Source: an uncultured Oscillospiraceae bacterium (GTDB lineage: Bacteria; Bacillota; Clostridia; Oscillospirales; Acutalibacteraceae). From it: a stretch of DNA of 23,752 bases. The position numbers were made by a program, and so were the translations under genes. The first letter of the stretch is position 1. Every line of letters begins with the position of its first letter. The notes below the pieces were generated by a model. It was not told where the DNA came from, made no database searches, and worked only from the letters and a program-made list of their open reading frames with translations. Shown here in pieces: positions 5,932 to 13,262 of the stretch. Where the stretch lies: NCBI GenBank assembly GCA_900548085.1, contig URJF01000008.1:1-23752 (forward strand), read 5' to 3'.

Positions 5932-7413
5932 ATGGCAGTCAAAAAGCAAAAAAGAAGAAAAAGAACTAATATCTTCTTTACCTACTTTGTGCTGTTTGCG
6001 TGCATATTTTTAGTCACATTCGGCGCTTTGGGATTTTCGCTGATAGCTATGGTAAACAACTATGAGCTAAAGCAAAAGACTGATTTGCTGACCGAGAATA
6101 CTGCTTCGATTTCAAAATCCGTAGCGACTACGCTGTCCATAAGTGATATGAACAGCAACTACACCCCTGACAAAGAGCTTATATGTGAAACGCTGGAAAC
6201 TGTATCTAACTGCATCGACGCCAACGTGTTCGTATGCGATCCGGTAGGGACAGTCATTATGTGCCCCGAAAAAGCAGGCATATCCGCATACCAAACTATG
6301 TCAACCGTCTGCAAAAGACATGCTCACACCAAGATAGACGACAGTCTGATTCAGCAGGTGTACGAAGGCTCGACTGTCAGTCGAACAGTAATCAACGGGA
6401 ACGGCTACTATGTTGTGGGCACCCCAATAAAATCCGACAACGAAATTATCGGCTGTGTCTTTGCTCTGACTCCGTCAGGCACAACTGAGCTTGTATCCTC
6501 AGTTATGCGAGTATTCTTTGTAGTATCGCTGCTTTGTCTCGCTCTCGCATTCGTGTGCATTTGGATACTGACAAAGCGTATGATAACGCCGTTGCAACAA
6601 ATGAGCGCAGCCGCAAAACGCTTTGCTATCGGCGATTTTTCGTACAGAGTACGCATAGACAGCGATGACGAGCTGTCCGACTTAGGAAATGCGTTCAACG
6701 ACATGGCTAACGCCTTAGACAAACTGGAGAGTTCAAGACGCTCATTTGTAGCAAATGTTTCGCACGAGCTAAAGACGCCTATGACCTCCATTGCCGGATT
6801 CATAGACGGAATCTTGGACGGCACAATTCCAAAAGAAAAAGAAGAATATTATCTAAAAATTGTCAGAGATGAAGTAAGGCGACTTTCCCGTCTGGTTGTG
6901 GCTATGCTCAATATGAGCAAGATGGAATCGGGCGACTTTGAAATGAAGCCTAAAAACTACAACATCTCCGACCAAATAATACACATACTTCTCACCTTTG
7001 AGCAAAAAATTGAAAATAAAAATATCGAGGTGAGAGGGCTCGAAAGCTTAGAGCCCTGCTATATCACAGCCGACACGGATATGATATATCAAGTTATATA
7101 TAATCTCTTTGACAATGCAGTCAAGTTCACAAACGACGGCGGATATATCTCCATCACCGTAGACAATCTCGCTGATTATATCCAAGTATCAATCAAAAAC
7201 AGCGGCAGCGGTATTAATTCGCATGAGCTGTCACGAATTTTTGAAAGATTCTATAAGGTGGACAAGTCACGCAGTCTCGACGCAAAAGGCGCCGGATTAG
7301 GTCTGTATATAGTCAAGATGATGGTAGAAATGCACGGAGGCCGTATCTACGCCCGTTCTGACAGCAAGACTGAGGCCGAATTTGTATTCACACTGCCTAA
7401 GTCAAATAACTAA
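5932..7413 (+). CDS. Membrane sensor histidine kinase
   Basis: The 493-residue partner of the upstream response regulator has a basic N-terminus followed by TM1 (about 15-40). An extracytoplasmic sensor of about 145 residues follows; its end (NGYYVVGTPI, EIIGCVFAL) resembles small Cache/PAS-like sensors. Then come TM2 (188-213), HAMP (about 214-268) and a HisKA domain with the phosphoacceptor H278 (NVSHELKTP). The HATPase_c domain has N box NLFDNAVKF (391-399), F box FERFYK (437-442) and G2 box GAGLGL (453-458). The G1 box reads KNSGSGI (422-428), with Asn where many kinases have Asp; this variant occurs in active family members. The ATG at 5932 uses AAAGGA at the end of the regulator gene. 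The regulator-kinase-HtrA arrangement suggests the kinase senses misfolded or over-secreted protein, but the signal is not shown by sequence. Confidence 0.94.
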   Translation: MAVKKQKRRKRTNIFFTYFVLFACIFLVTFGALGFSLIAMVNNYELKQKTDLLTENTASISKSVATTLSISDMNSNYTPDKELICETLETVSNCIDANVFVCDPVGTVIMCPEKAGISAYQTMSTVCKRHAHTKIDDSLIQQVYEGSTVSRTVINGNGYYVVGTPIKSDNEIIGCVFALTPSGTTELVSSVMRVFFVVSLLCLALAFVCIWILTKRMITPLQQMSAAAKRFAIGDFSYRVRIDSDDELSDLGNAFNDMANALDKLESSRRSFVANVSHELKTPMTSIAGFIDGILDGTIPKEKEEYYLKIVRDEVRRLSRLVVAMLNMSKMESGDFEMKPKNYNISDQIIHILLTFEQKIENKNIEVRGLESLEPCYITADTDMIYQVIYNLFDNAVKFTNDGGYISITVDNLADYIQVSIKNSGSGINSHELSRIFERFYKVDKSRSLDAKGAGLGLYIVKMMVEMHGGRIYARSDSKTEAEFVFTLPKSNN

Positions 7414-7429
7414 AAAAGGAGTAATCGAT

Positions 7430-8917
7430 ATGGATGACTTTAACAACAAACCCGAAAACAACATTCCCAACAACGATAATCAGCAAGATAATCAACAAAA
7501 TGGGAATGTAAACGGTGAGTACCATTTTGTACCGCCAAAAAATCAGTACCAATATTATAACCCTAACCAAAATCAGCAGTATCAGCAGTATCAACAGCCC
7601 CAGGGCAACTACTCAAACAACTATTATGCACCGCAGCCCCCAGTTGGTAACAACGGCGAAAAGCAAAAAAAGGTAAAGGTTAAAAATCCAAGCAAGCCTA
7701 AGAACAAGACCGTTCTCACTATAGTAATTGTTCTCATCATATGCGTTGTCCTCGCAATCGTAGGTGTTGTAGCTACAGCTGTAAGCAAGAACGGAGGCTC
7801 ATCCTCCTCGTCATCGAGCTCCAGCTCACAAAGTGCCGACAACGGTTCCGGCTCAGCTAAGGTAGAAGACAGCAACGGTGCCGCAAAGAAAGACTCTAAC
7901 GGCAATCTCACCACCGCAGGCGTTGTATCAAAAGTTCAAGATTCCTGCGTAGGCATCACAGTATATACTCAGCAGAGTGCCTATAGCTACTTCAATAACT
8001 ACGGCAACAACTCCGGCGACGGCAGCGGACAGACAGCATCGGGCACAGGCTCAGGTGTAATTATGAGCGAGGCTAACGGAAAAACCTATATTATGACTGC
8101 CGCTCACGTTATCTCCGACGGAAACTCATTTAAGGTTAAGCTGAACAACGGTGACGAATATGATGCAACTATGGTAGGCTATGACAGCCAAACAGATATC
8201 GGTGTCCTTTCTATCAAAAAGACAGGCCTTACCGTAGCAAGCTTCGGCAACAGCGACAAAATTGATGTAGGCGAGAATTGTATCGCAATCGGTTGCCCGG
8301 GCGGACTCGAATTTATGAACAGTGTAACAAAGGGTATTGTATCTGCCCTCGACAGACCTGTTAAGTCATCTATCGGATATAACAACAAGTGTATCCAGGT
8401 AGATGCCGCTATTAACCCCGGTAACTCCGGCGGAGCATTATTCAATATGCAAGGTCAGGTAATCGGAATCAATTCATCCAAGATTGCCTCCACCGACTAC
8501 GAGGGTATGGGCTTCGCAGTACCGAGCAACACAGCAGTAGACACTGCAAACAGCTTAATCAAGAATGGATATGTAGCTGGCAGAGCAAAGCTCGGTATTC
8601 AGTACAACACCCTTTCTAACTACAACAATGCAAACTCCATTCTCTCGGCACTTGAGCAAAAGGGCTTTAAGAATGCAGAGGGTACAATGGTTATCCAAGA
8701 AATCAGCGACGACTCTAACCTGAAAAACAGTAAGATTCAGCAGTACGATATGATTGTAGCAGTCAACGGCAAAACAATGACCTCTACAGATATTCTCACT
8801 TCTGTACTCAGCGAATCGTCACCCGGCGACTCAATCACATTGACTATCGCAAGAATAGACGGCAACTCCATCAAAACATTTGATGTAAAGTGCAAGCTGA
8901 TTGAATCTAAAAACTGA
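7430..8917 (+). CDS. htrA: HtrA/DegP-like membrane-anchored serine protease with PDZ domain
   Basis: This 495-residue quality-control protease acts at the outer face of the membrane. A cytoplasmic N-terminal tail of about 77 residues is rich in Asn, Gln and Tyr. It is followed by a basic stretch and one membrane anchor (about 94-118). A low-complexity linker with ten consecutive Ser (124-133) leads to the trypsin-like domain, with catalytic triad H226 (TAAHVIS), D256 (QTDIGVL) and S333 (NPGNSGGAL). A C-terminal PDZ domain (about 395-490) contains NSKIQQYDMIVAVNG. The start is the ATG at 7430 behind AAAAAAGGAG. An earlier in-frame ATG lies inside the kinase gene and is rejected. It is 16 bases after the kinase stop, in the same operon, and ends at a strong terminator. 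CssRS- and CiaRH-controlled htrA genes are the closest functional parallels. Confidence 0.94.
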   Translation: MDDFNNKPENNIPNNDNQQDNQQNGNVNGEYHFVPPKNQYQYYNPNQNQQYQQYQQPQGNYSNNYYAPQPPVGNNGEKQKKVKVKNPSKPKNKTVLTIVIVLIICVVLAIVGVVATAVSKNGGSSSSSSSSSSQSADNGSGSAKVEDSNGAAKKDSNGNLTTAGVVSKVQDSCVGITVYTQQSAYSYFNNYGNNSGDGSGQTASGTGSGVIMSEANGKTYIMTAAHVISDGNSFKVKLNNGDEYDATMVGYDSQTDIGVLSIKKTGLTVASFGNSDKIDVGENCIAIGCPGGLEFMNSVTKGIVSALDRPVKSSIGYNNKCIQVDAAINPGNSGGALFNMQGQVIGINSSKIASTDYEGMGFAVPSNTAVDTANSLIKNGYVAGRAKLGIQYNTLSNYNNANSILSALEQKGFKNAEGTMVIQEISDDSNLKNSKIQQYDMIVAVNGKTMTSTDILTSVLSESSPGDSITLTIARIDGNSIKTFDVKCKLIESKN

Positions 8918-8929
8918 TAAAAAATTAAC

Positions 8930-8964
8930 TCCGTCACGGTACAACTACCGTGGCGGATTTTTTT
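8930..8964 (+). terminator. Rho-independent terminator of the regulator-kinase-htrA operon
   Basis: TCCGTCACGGTA (8930-8941) pairs over 12 positions, one G-U, with TACCGTGGCGGA (8946-8957) around a CAAC loop. Seven T follow. Confidence 0.95.
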
Positions 8965-8984
8965 AGTGAGCTAATCAACTCAAA

Positions 8985-9128
8985 TTATATATTCATTTTC
9001 CTCCATTCAGCAAAATAGCTGTCTATTATGTTGTACATAGCCTGAATAAGCTGTGAAAACATAATAGGCGGAGCGAGTCTAAGCAGCAGTTTGCTTATTC
9101 GCTCCGTACCAAAAACATTATTCTGCAT
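8985..9128 (-). pseudogene. N-terminal remnant of a MATE-family multidrug efflux pump gene (47 codons)
   Basis: The frame starts at ATG 9126-9128 and ends at TAA 8985-8987. Its product contains VFGTERISKLLLRLAPP and then QLIQAMYNIIDSYF, which match the first membrane helix region of clostridial MATE (NorM/DinF-type) drug/Na+ antiporters. Those proteins are about 450 residues and continue with a glycine-containing segment after this point. Here the similarity stops after residue 39, a short unrelated tail (AEWRKMNI) follows, then the stop. The rest of the gene is absent: the htrA operon terminator lies immediately beyond. I read this as the 5' end left after a deletion. A GGAG sits 12 bases before the ATG, a little far. 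It lies just downstream of the rplT terminator. A functional micropeptide is possible but less likely. The family call comes from recognised sequence, not a search. Confidence 0.7.
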
Positions 9129-9150
9129 AAATGTTAAAATTCTCCAAAAC

Positions 9151-9177
9151 AAAAAGGAACTGCTCAGCAGTTCCTTT
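9151..9177 (-). terminator. Rho-independent terminator of infC-rpmI-rplT
   Basis: A perfect 12-base inverted repeat (AAAGGAACTGCT, 9153-9164, and its complement 9166-9177) is centred on 9165. On the minus strand a GC-rich stem runs into TTTTTG. It is near-symmetric and could act on both strands. Confidence 0.9.
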
Positions 9178-9188
9178 AATCTATTAGC

Positions 9189-9542
9189 TTACAGAGCAGC
9201 CTTTGCAGACTCTACAAGAGCTGTAAATGCAGCTGCGTCAGAAACAGCGATTTCTGCAAGCATCTTTCTGTTAAGGTCAATGCCTGCTTTCTTAAGGCCG
9301 TTCATAAATGTAGAATAGTTAGTACCGTTGATCTTGCAAGCAGCTGAGATACGAGTAATCCAAAGTCTGCGGAAATCTCTCTTCTTCTGCTTTCTGCCGA
9401 TGTATGCGTACTGACCGCTCTTCATAACAGCCTGCTTAGCTGTCTTAAAGAGAGCGTGCTTTGAGCCATAGTAGCCCTTTGCAGCCTTTAACACTTTTTT
9501 TCTTCTTTTTCTGGTAGCCATAGCGCCTTTAATTCTTGCCAT
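9189..9542 (-). CDS. rplT: Large-subunit ribosomal protein bL20
   Basis: This 117-residue basic protein binds 23S rRNA early in 50S assembly. It opens MARIKGAMATRKRRKKVLKA and continues through AKGYYGSKHALFKTA and RDFRRLWITRI, with NGTNYSTFMNGLKKAGI in the C-terminal half. The length and motifs are normal. It is the last gene of the infC-rpmI-rplT operon, 38 bases after rpmI, with GGAGG 9 bases ahead of the ATG. In Bacillota L20 also represses its own operon by binding the leader RNA, and a structured leader is present upstream of infC. Confidence 0.98.
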   Translation of the reverse strand: MARIKGAMATRKRRKKVLKAAKGYYGSKHALFKTAKQAVMKSGQYAYIGRKQKKRDFRRLWITRISAACKINGTNYSTFMNGLKKAGIDLNRKMLAEIAVSDAAAFTALVESAKAAL

Positions 9543-9580
9543 TGTAATTTACCTCCGTTAGTTATTTAGTAAAGCTCTTC

Positions 9581-9778
9581 TTATTTATAAGGAACAAGTC
9601 TCTTGCATTGCTTTTGGTTAGTAACGTCAGCAACTACTTGCTTGCGAAGATTTCTCTTGCGCTTAGTGGACTTTTTAGTAAGGATGTGTGAAGTATAAGC
9701 GTGAGCTCTCTTTACCTTGCCGCTTTTTGTTGTCTTGAAACGCTTTTTAGCGCCGCTGTGTGTCTTAATTTTTGGCAT
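9581..9778 (-). CDS. rpmI: Large-subunit ribosomal protein bL35
   Basis: This 65-residue, very basic protein of the 50S subunit begins MPKIKTHSGAKKRFKTTKSG and continues with HILTKKSTKRKRNLRK, both diagnostic of L35. It lies between infC (27 bases upstream) and rplT, with CGGAGGAATAAATT before the ATG. The operon order is the universal one. No unusual features were seen. Confidence 0.98.
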   Translation of the reverse strand: MPKIKTHSGAKKRFKTTKSGKVKRAHAYTSHILTKKSTKRKRNLRKQVVADVTNQKQCKRLVPYK

Positions 9779-9805
9779 AATTTATTCCTCCGTAAAAATA
9801 ATTAC

Positions 9806-10324
9806 TTACTTGCTTGGCTTTGGTGACATAAACATAAGTATTTGTCTGCCTTCAAGCTTAGGCTTTTTATCAACAACTGCAATCTCTGCCAACTCGTCGG
9901 CAAATCTCTGCATATTTGTCTCTCCCAACTCCGGATGTGCCATCTCTCGACCACGCAAACGAATAGAAACCTTTACCTTGTCGCCTTTAGAAAGGAACTT
10001 TTTGGCTTGGTTTACCTTTGTGTTGAAGTCGCCGATGTCAATGTTGAGTGAAAGTCTGATTTCTTTTGTTTCAACAATTTTTTGCTTTTTGCGATTTTCT
10101 TTTTCGCGCTTAGTCTGCTCATAGCGATACTTGGAATAGTCCATAATCTTTGCTACAGGCGGCTTTGCCTGCGGTGCAATCTTAACGAGGTCTACACCCT
10201 TTGCGTCTGCAAGATGCTGTGCCTCTTTTGCACTCATAATACCGAGCTGCTCGCCGGTATCCGAAATTACTCTCAATTCCTTGTCTCTGATTTCTCCGTT
10301 AAGTTGTGGAGCATCCTTGCTGAT
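9806..10324 (-). CDS. infC: Translation initiation factor IF-3, probable ATC start
   Basis: IF-3 binds the 30S subunit, keeps subunits apart and checks the start codon-initiator tRNA pairing. The N-terminal domain (NGEIRDKELRVI, GEQLGIMSAKEAQHLA), basic linker (YRYEQTKREKENRKKQK) and C-terminal domain (KEIRLSLNIDIGDFNTK, IRLRGREMAH) are complete. I place the start at ATC 10322-10324, giving 172 residues, because AAGAAGGTG sits exactly 6 bases ahead. The only in-frame conventional start nearby is a GTG at 10331-10333, which is itself the end of that ribosome binding site. infC genes characteristically use AUU or AUC, so that IF-3 represses its own synthesis. An automatic call would start at 10333. 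It is the first gene of the infC-rpmI-rplT operon, preceded by a strong promoter and a structured leader. Confidence 0.95.
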   Translation of the reverse strand: MSKDAPQLNGEIRDKELRVISDTGEQLGIMSAKEAQHLADAKGVDLVKIAPQAKPPVAKIMDYSKYRYEQTKREKENRKKQKIVETKEIRLSLNIDIGDFNTKVNQAKKFLSKGDKVKVSIRLRGREMAHPELGETNMQRFADELAEIAVVDKKPKLEGRQILMFMSPKPSK

Positions 10325-10333
10325 AAAAAACAC

Positions 10334-10448
10334 CTTCTTATAAAATAATAGAGTACGAACGCAAAACGCTCGTACTCCAATAACTCAAAAAATTATTGCC
10401 CTTTTTGCTCAACTGCTGAAGGGGAGAACGAGTGTTCTTCTTCGTTGT
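10334..10448 (-). promoter_or_regulatory. Structured 5' leader of infC, candidate L20 autoregulatory leader with attenuator hairpin
   Basis: The leader between the predicted start (about 10448) and infC is about 115-125 nt and well structured. The strongest element is an 11-bp hairpin at 10351-10377 (GAGTACGAGCG, loop TTTTG, complement), followed by a T-rich run, TATTATTTTAT. That makes it a plausible attenuator just ahead of the ribosome binding site. Upstream are AGAAC-ACTC-GTTCT and a CCCCTT...AAGGG pairing. Bacillota infC-rpmI-rplT operons are known to be controlled by L20 through such leaders. Membership of that RNA family needs a covariance search. Confidence 0.55.
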
Positions 10449-10454
10449 GGAAAT

Positions 10455-10483
10455 ATACTACCACAACTCACCTCGTTTGTCAA
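10455..10483 (-). promoter_or_regulatory. Sigma-A promoter of infC-rpmI-rplT
   Basis: A perfect TTGACA (10478-10483), a 17-base spacer and TAGTAT (10455-10460) lie on the minus strand. The -35 begins only 10 bases after the iolE stop codon. Confidence 0.9.
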
Positions 10484-10493
10484 GCATTTTATT

Positions 10494-11393
10494 TTACAGT
10501 CCTGCTTTGTCTGCGATATATTTTCTCGCCTTGACTGCATATTCAAACGGGTTAGCCTTTGCCGGATCTTGCTCAGCCTCTACTACTACCCATCCCTCAT
10601 AGTCATTGTCTGCCAGAATATCAAATATAGGCTCAAAATCAACATCACCGTCACCGGGAACAGTGAACACGCCGGCACGAACCGCATCCAAGAAAGACAT
10701 ATGATTAGGTACAACCTGATTGTTGTACACATCCATACGGACATCTTTCAGATGAACATGCTTTACTCTGTCCACATACTTTTTCAAAACAGGGACAGGG
10801 TCAATACCTGCGAAGGTAAGGTGTCCCGAATCAAACAACAGATACACTAAGTCGGGATCTGTCATTTCCATCAGCTTATCTATCTCCTCCACAGTCTGTA
10901 CACCGGTGCCCATATGGTGATGAACAGTAAAGTACATACCCTTAGACTTAGCATAAGCACCCATTTCGTTAAAGCCTTTTGTAACGATGTCCCATTGCTC
11001 GTCTGTGTAGTAAGGCTTTTCGTCCAGAATAGATTTTGTCAAATCCCCCTGGATAGAATTGCCCTGCTCAGAAGCACCGATAACCTTTGCTCCCAGCTTA
11101 TGCAACTTATCGCAATGCTTTTTGAACGCCTCAATAGTTTCCTCATAAGGCTTGGAGGTAAGATAAGATGAAAACCACGCATTACAAATCTGCAAACCTC
11201 TGATATCCAAATATTTTTTCAGCACATCGGGATCATCGGGATATTTATTACCTATTTCACTACCCTTAAATCCTGCCAGTGCCATCTCGCTGATGCACTG
11301 CTCAAATGTGTTTTCTGCACCCAAATCCGGCATATCGTCATTAGTCCAGCCAATAGGTGCAATGGCGAGCTTTACTTTTTTTGAATCAAGCAT
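10494..11393 (-). CDS. iolE: myo-Inosose-2 dehydratase
   Basis: It dehydrates 2-keto-myo-inositol (scyllo-inosose) to 3D-(3,5/4)-trihydroxycyclohexane-1,2-dione, the second step of inositol breakdown, in the cytoplasm with a divalent metal. The 299 residues form an AP-endonuclease-2/xylose-isomerase-type TIM barrel. The opening KLAIAPIGWTNDDMPDLG is the IolE hallmark. Further barrel-strand signatures are GFKGSEIGNKYP, YFTVHHHMGTGVQT, YLLFDSGHL, VKHVHLKDVR and WVVVEAEQDP, which supply the expected His, Asp and Glu ligands. The ATG at 11391-11393 follows TTAGGAGAACAAT. It is the third gene of iolG-iolD-iolE, 13 bases after iolD. No terminator separates it from the infC promoter, so read-through into the infC leader is possible. 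Confidence 0.93.
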   Translation of the reverse strand: MLDSKKVKLAIAPIGWTNDDMPDLGAENTFEQCISEMALAGFKGSEIGNKYPDDPDVLKKYLDIRGLQICNAWFSSYLTSKPYEETIEAFKKHCDKLHKLGAKVIGASEQGNSIQGDLTKSILDEKPYYTDEQWDIVTKGFNEMGAYAKSKGMYFTVHHHMGTGVQTVEEIDKLMEMTDPDLVYLLFDSGHLTFAGIDPVPVLKKYVDRVKHVHLKDVRMDVYNNQVVPNHMSFLDAVRAGVFTVPGDGDVDFEPIFDILADNDYEGWVVVEAEQDPAKANPFEYAVKARKYIADKAGL

Positions 11394-11406
11394 ATTGTTC
11401 TCCTAA

Positions 11407-13260
11407 TCAATAATCAAATGTATTCTTAATATGAGCCTGCATATCGTCGTATGCCTCTGCAACTGTCTTGCTCTTAGATACCTCGGCTACGCCTACTCTC
11501 CACCAGGACTCAAAACCGGGCGTCATAGTCTTAGGCAACACCTTAATATCAAACAGAACTGCTCTGTCCTGCTTTTTGGCATCTTCCAAAGCTGCTCTCA
11601 ACTCATCGGATGTACGAATTGTGTAGCTCTTTGCGCCGTAGCCCTCTGCGATTTTTGCAAAATCGGGGTCAATTTCTGCGCCGTCGAGCATACCTGTCTC
11701 AGGATTTCTTGCACGGAATATTGTGCCGAACGTATCTGTGCCTTGATTGTTTTGGAGATTTTCGATACAACCCCATCCCATATTATCAAACAGGCACACA
11801 TTTATCTTCAGTCCCTCCTGCAATGCGGTGTACAACTCGCTGTGGCCCATAAGGAACGAACCGTCGCCGCAGAAGGTGTACACCTCTGCATCGGGCTTAG
11901 CCATCTTTGCGCCCAAAGCACCGTTGACCTCATATCCCATATTGGAAAATCCGTATTCCATATGATATGTGCCTCTTGCCTTTGGTCTAAAGAGTCTCTG
12001 CATATCGCCGGGCAGTGAGCCTGCCGAGCCTAACGCAATGTCCTCATCATCCATAAATTCATTGATTATACCGAGAGCCAAGGTCTGATTAAGTCCGCCG
12101 GGCAGTTCTTTTGTATAATAATCATCAACAATAGTGTCCCACTCTTTTTTAGCATCTGCTATCTCGGTGGTATACTCTGTCTTGTAACCTTCCAAAGACT
12201 TTGTGAGTGCACTCAGTGCCTCACGAGCATCTGCCACAATGGCCTCGGCGTCCATTTTGTAGGCATCGAACGGACAAATATTTATGCCCAGCACCTTTCT
12301 GTCCTCATTGAACAGCCATTTCGACGAGGTGGTAAAATCAGTAAATCTTGTGCCTACGCCGATAATCAAATCTGCGTCTCTGCCGATAACATTCGCAGCC
12401 TTTCCTCCGGTTACGCCGATACCACCCAAATTAAGCGGATGGTTCCACGGAATCATACTCTTGCCTGCCTGTGTTTCGGCAATAGGAATATTGTACTTTT
12501 CTGCCAGTTCTTTAAGCTGAGCCTCTGCGCCGGAGTATCTTACACCGCCGCCGCAGATAAGAATAGGCTTTTTAGCGGCTTTAATCATATCTGTAACACG
12601 CTTAAGCTGACTGTCGCTGATAGGTCTGCGGTCAATATGCCATACTCTCTTTTGGAGGAAGTGCTCGGGATAGTCATACGCCTCACCTTCTACATCCTGC
12701 GGCATAGCAAGACAAACTGCACCGGTATCAGCCGGGTCTGTGAGAACTCTCATGGCATTGATACAAGCTGTCATAAGCTGCTCAGGTCTCAGAATTCGGT
12801 CAAAATAGTGACATACTCCCTTAAAAGCATCCGTAACGGTCCTGCCGTAGTTGTCAAAAAATTCTGCCTGCTGCAAAACAGGGTCGGGCTGACGACAAGC
12901 AAATGTGTCGCCGGGCAGTACCAAAAGCGGTATTCTGTTTGCTGTCGCACATCCGCAGGCTGTAACCATATTAGTAGCGCCGGGACCTATGGAAGAAACA
13001 CAGGGAATAATTGCTTTTCTGTCCATCTGCTTAGCATATGCCACTGCGGCGAGTCCCATATTCTGCTCATTTTTGCCTTGATAAAATTTCAGATTATGTC
13101 CGCCCTGCTCAAGAGCCTGACCGACGCCGACTACACAGCCGTGACCGAAGATACCGAACATCCCCGACACGAACTTAGACTCAACGCCGTCTACCTCGAT
13201 ATATTGATTGTCCAGGAACTTAACAAGTGCCTGAGACATTGTCAGTCTTTCTCTCTTCAT
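11407..13260 (-). CDS. iolD: 3D-(3,5/4)-trihydroxycyclohexane-1,2-dione acylhydrolase (ThDP-dependent)
   Basis: It opens the ring of the inosose dehydration product to give 5-deoxy-glucuronic acid, the third step of inositol catabolism. The 617 residues have the three-domain layout of thiamine-diphosphate enzymes. The N-terminal pyrimidine-binding domain has the catalytic Glu in YQGKNEQNMGLAAVAYA. The middle domain carries KKPILICGGGVRYSGA. The C-terminal domain has the ThDP/Mg motif, GDGSFLMGHSE through DNMGWG (about residues 465-500). The opening MSQALVKFLDNQY and FGIFGHGCVVGVGQAL are typical of IolD rather than acetolactate synthase. I chose the ATG at 13258-13260, with GAGGG ahead of it, over a TTG two codons earlier that overlaps the iolG stop. 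Two bases separate it from iolG, so translation is probably coupled. Confidence 0.94.
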   Translation of the reverse strand: MKRERLTMSQALVKFLDNQYIEVDGVESKFVSGMFGIFGHGCVVGVGQALEQGGHNLKFYQGKNEQNMGLAAVAYAKQMDRKAIIPCVSSIGPGATNMVTACGCATANRIPLLVLPGDTFACRQPDPVLQQAEFFDNYGRTVTDAFKGVCHYFDRILRPEQLMTACINAMRVLTDPADTGAVCLAMPQDVEGEAYDYPEHFLQKRVWHIDRRPISDSQLKRVTDMIKAAKKPILICGGGVRYSGAEAQLKELAEKYNIPIAETQAGKSMIPWNHPLNLGGIGVTGGKAANVIGRDADLIIGVGTRFTDFTTSSKWLFNEDRKVLGINICPFDAYKMDAEAIVADAREALSALTKSLEGYKTEYTTEIADAKKEWDTIVDDYYTKELPGGLNQTLALGIINEFMDDEDIALGSAGSLPGDMQRLFRPKARGTYHMEYGFSNMGYEVNGALGAKMAKPDAEVYTFCGDGSFLMGHSELYTALQEGLKINVCLFDNMGWGCIENLQNNQGTDTFGTIFRARNPETGMLDGAEIDPDFAKIAEGYGAKSYTIRTSDELRAALEDAKKQDRAVLFDIKVLPKTMTPGFESWWRVGVAEVSKSKTVAEAYDDMQAHIKNTFDY

Positions 13261-13262
13261 AA

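Noticed and set aside
9069..9106. A hairpin (CGGAGCGA ... TCGCTCCG with an inner AAGCA/TGCTT stem) that could be a small RNA or attenuator
   Set aside because: It falls entirely within the MATE remnant codons (TERISKLLLRLAP) and has no adjacent T-run, so I treat it as incidental to coding sequence.
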